From assembly GCA_964542055.1 (NCBI GenBank), contig CAZITB010000142.1, positions 1 through 5,919 of the forward strand: a stretch of DNA of 5,919 nt, in the 5' to 3' direction. Under the pieces are notes generated by a model that was given only the letters and a program-made list of their open reading frames with translations, was not told the origin of the DNA and did no database searches. Position numbers and translations under genes: made by a program. Origin of the DNA: CAZITB01 sp964542055 (GTDB taxonomy: Bacteria > Planctomycetota > Phycisphaerae > Sedimentisphaerales > CAMDDF01). Shown piece after piece: positions 4,298-5,919 of this stretch (the first letter of the stretch is position 1; each line of letters opens with the position of its first letter).

Positions 4298-5919
4298 ATG
4301 CATCATAAAATAGTAAGTATATCATTACGGTACCGTTTCTTTGTTATATTAGCTATATTGGGAATTACGGGCATTGGTATTTACCAGTACAATAATCTGC
4401 CGGTAGACGCATTTCCTGATATATCGCCGGTAATGGTGCCCGTATTTGCAGAAGCACATGGAATGGCACCGGAGGAAGTTGAAAGATTAATTACGTTCCC
4501 CATAGAATCAGCAATGAATGGGCTTCCCGGAGTTAAACAGATAAAATCTACATCTGCATTTGGGATGGCTGTTATTTACGTTTATTTTGAGGATGATGTA
4601 GATATCTATTTTGCCCGTCAAATTGTATCTGAAAGATTAAATGAGGCACTTTCGCAACTTCCTGAAATGCACGAACCTCCTAAGTTAGGACCAATATCTA
4701 CCGGCTTAGGGCAGATTTTCATTTATTATCTTACCTTGGATGATGATGTTGATACAGAAGGCAAAGACAAAAGTGCATATCTTCGTGAAATAAATGATTG
4801 GGTGATTAAATACCAGTTACAAGCAGTGCCGGGGGTTACTGATATACTTTCAATTGGCGGACATGTACTTCAATATCAAATACGCATCAATCCTGACCAG
4901 CTTAACAAGTATAAAGTTGGTCTTGAAGATATCGTTACGGCAGTGACAGAGAATAACAAAAATGCGGGCGGACAGTTTATGGTACTCGGCAGTGAGGAGT
5001 ATCTTGTAAGAGGCATTGGTTTACTAAAAGGCCTCGAAGATATAGGGGATGTTCATGTAAAGGTGGTAGAAGGTACGCCAATCAAAATCAAAGATGTTGC
5101 CCAAGTACAATACGGTAAAGAAATCCGTAGAGGAGTTGTTTCTAGAAACGGTAATCAGGAGGTTGTTTCAGGTATTGTTATGAAGCTTTTTGGTACAAAT
5201 ACTTCTCAGGTAATAGAACAGTTATACGAGAAAATACCTGAAATCCAACAAGCACTTCCAAAAGGAGTTAATCTAATCCCGTATTATGAACAGGCCGAGC
5301 TTGTTGAGCAAGCGACATGGACTGTAAAGAAAGCACTTTTGCAGGGAGGTATCTTAGTTATCATTGTTTTATTCCTTTTCCTGGGCAATTTCAGGTCAGC
5401 TTTTATAGTATCCCTTGCGTTGCCGTTATGTGCATTTATTTCCATAATTCTCATGCGGTTTACCGGCATATCAGCAAACCTGATGTCGCTTGGAGGTATT
5501 GCTATCGGGATTGGTATGCTTTGTGACGGAGCAATTGTCATGGTGGAGAATATATTCCGTCATCTCAATACAAATGTCGAGAAAAATCTTGCCAGAAAGA
5601 CCGATATCATTTATGAAGCTGCAAAGGAAGTTGCCAAACCGATCATTTTTTCGATATTAATTATCATAACTGTTTTTCTTCCTATTTTCAGCCTTGAAAA
5701 TGTAGAAGGTAAAATGTTTTCTCCCATGGCTTTTACTTTATGTTTTGCACTATTTGGCTCATTGCTAGTTGCAATCATTGCTGCTCCTGCATTATGCACA
5801 TATTTGCTGAAAACAAATTCTCATAAAGAGTTTGCACTTGTTACTTATCTAAAAAAAATCTATAAACCACTGCTGATTTGGTCTATCAACAATAGGAAAA
5901 AAGTTTTACTTTTAGTGGC
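4298..5919 (+). CDS. czcA: CzcA/CusA-type heavy-metal RND efflux pump, N-terminal 540 residues (3' end outside window)
   Basis: This is the proton-driven inner-membrane pump of the tripartite exporter. The frame stays open to the window edge; family members are about 1,020-1,070 residues, so roughly half is seen. TM1 (about 12-30) is followed by NLPVDAFPDIS (33-43) and a porter domain with EEVERLITFPIE (59-70) and GLGQIFIYYLTL (136-147). A cluster of membrane helices starts near 345. TM4 carries SLGGIAIGIGMLCDGAIVMV then EN (397-418), with D410 and E417 at the places of the CusA proton-relay residues D405 and E412. The DFG motif of Zn/Co/Cd pumps such as CzcA is absent, and the S-to-D spacing of 13 is CusA-like. 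EGKMFSPMA (470-478) is a family hallmark. The CusA metal-binding methionines would lie beyond the edge, so the substrate is undecided. The symbol is a family-level label. Confidence 0.96.
   Translation, partial: MHHKIVSISLRYRFFVILAILGITGIGIYQYNNLPVDAFPDISPVMVPVFAEAHGMAPEEVERLITFPIESAMNGLPGVKQIKSTSAFGMAVIYVYFEDDVDIYFARQIVSERLNEALSQLPEMHEPPKLGPISTGLGQIFIYYLTLDDDVDTEGKDKSAYLREINDWVIKYQLQAVPGVTDILSIGGHVLQYQIRINPDQLNKYKVGLEDIVTAVTENNKNAGGQFMVLGSEEYLVRGIGLLKGLEDIGDVHVKVVEGTPIKIKDVAQVQYGKEIRRGVVSRNGNQEVVSGIVMKLFGTNTSQVIEQLYEKIPEIQQALPKGVNLIPYYEQAELVEQATWTVKKALLQGGILVIIVLFLFLGNFRSAFIVSLALPLCAFISIILMRFTGISANLMSLGGIAIGIGMLCDGAIVMVENIFRHLNTNVEKNLARKTDIIYEAAKEVAKPIIFSILIIITVFLPIFSLENVEGKMFSPMAFTLCFALFGSLLVAIIAAPALCTYLLKTNSHKEFALVTYLKKIYKPLLIWSINNRKKVLLLV

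Noticed and set aside
5284..5799. Short open frames on both strands inside the RND pump gene
   Set aside because: The pump frame is continuous through this stretch with conserved TM4 motifs, so the others are shadows.
1..5919. CRISPR array, retron or toxin-antitoxin module
   Set aside because: No regularly spaced repeats, reverse transcriptase motifs or paired small genes are seen.

Overview
The window looks like a stretch of accessory DNA in a Gram-negative bacterium. It carries the tail of a transposon and of an older mobile gene on the left, and most of a heavy-metal efflux operon on the right. All recognisable genes are on the + strand. A Gram-negative host is supported by the outer-membrane factor with a lipoprotein signal and by the tripartite RND layout. 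The DNA is AT-rich. The integrase-like tail at 701-945 reminds me of planctomycete or related PVC integrases, but this taxonomic hint is weak and rests on memory.

Layout. Bases 1-690 encode the C-terminal part of an ISKra4-family DDE transposase; the element probably ends near 700. Bases 701-945 are an open frame that resembles the degenerate tail of a tyrosine integrase gene. It contains, on the minus strand, a sequence like the 3' end of a tRNA, so it may be an old attachment site. Bases 946-1154 hold no convincing gene but carry an inverted repeat, a possible leader peptide and a good sigma70-type promoter. A perfect 12-bp palindrome overlaps the -10 box of that promoter and abuts the next start codon.

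Bases 1155-5919 read as one transcription unit. A small secreted His/Cys-rich protein (1155-1556) is followed by a CzcC/CusC-type outer-membrane lipoprotein (1655-3028), a CzcB/CusB-type periplasmic adaptor with His-rich ends (3030-4283), and the first 540 residues of a CzcA/CusA-type RND pump (4298 to the window edge). The last three genes are tightly packed (1-nt and 14-nt gaps) with clear ribosome binding sites. Together they would form an envelope-spanning complex that expels metal cations. The small first protein probably binds metal in the periplasm, in the manner of CzcI-like accessory proteins.

The efflux machinery belongs to a known system. The less ordinary parts are the small His/Cys-rich protein, the operator-like palindrome, the mixed metal-specificity signals (His-rich adaptor but a CusA-like TM4 motif in the pump), and the IS/integrase scar directly upstream. 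I did not find a wholly new system.
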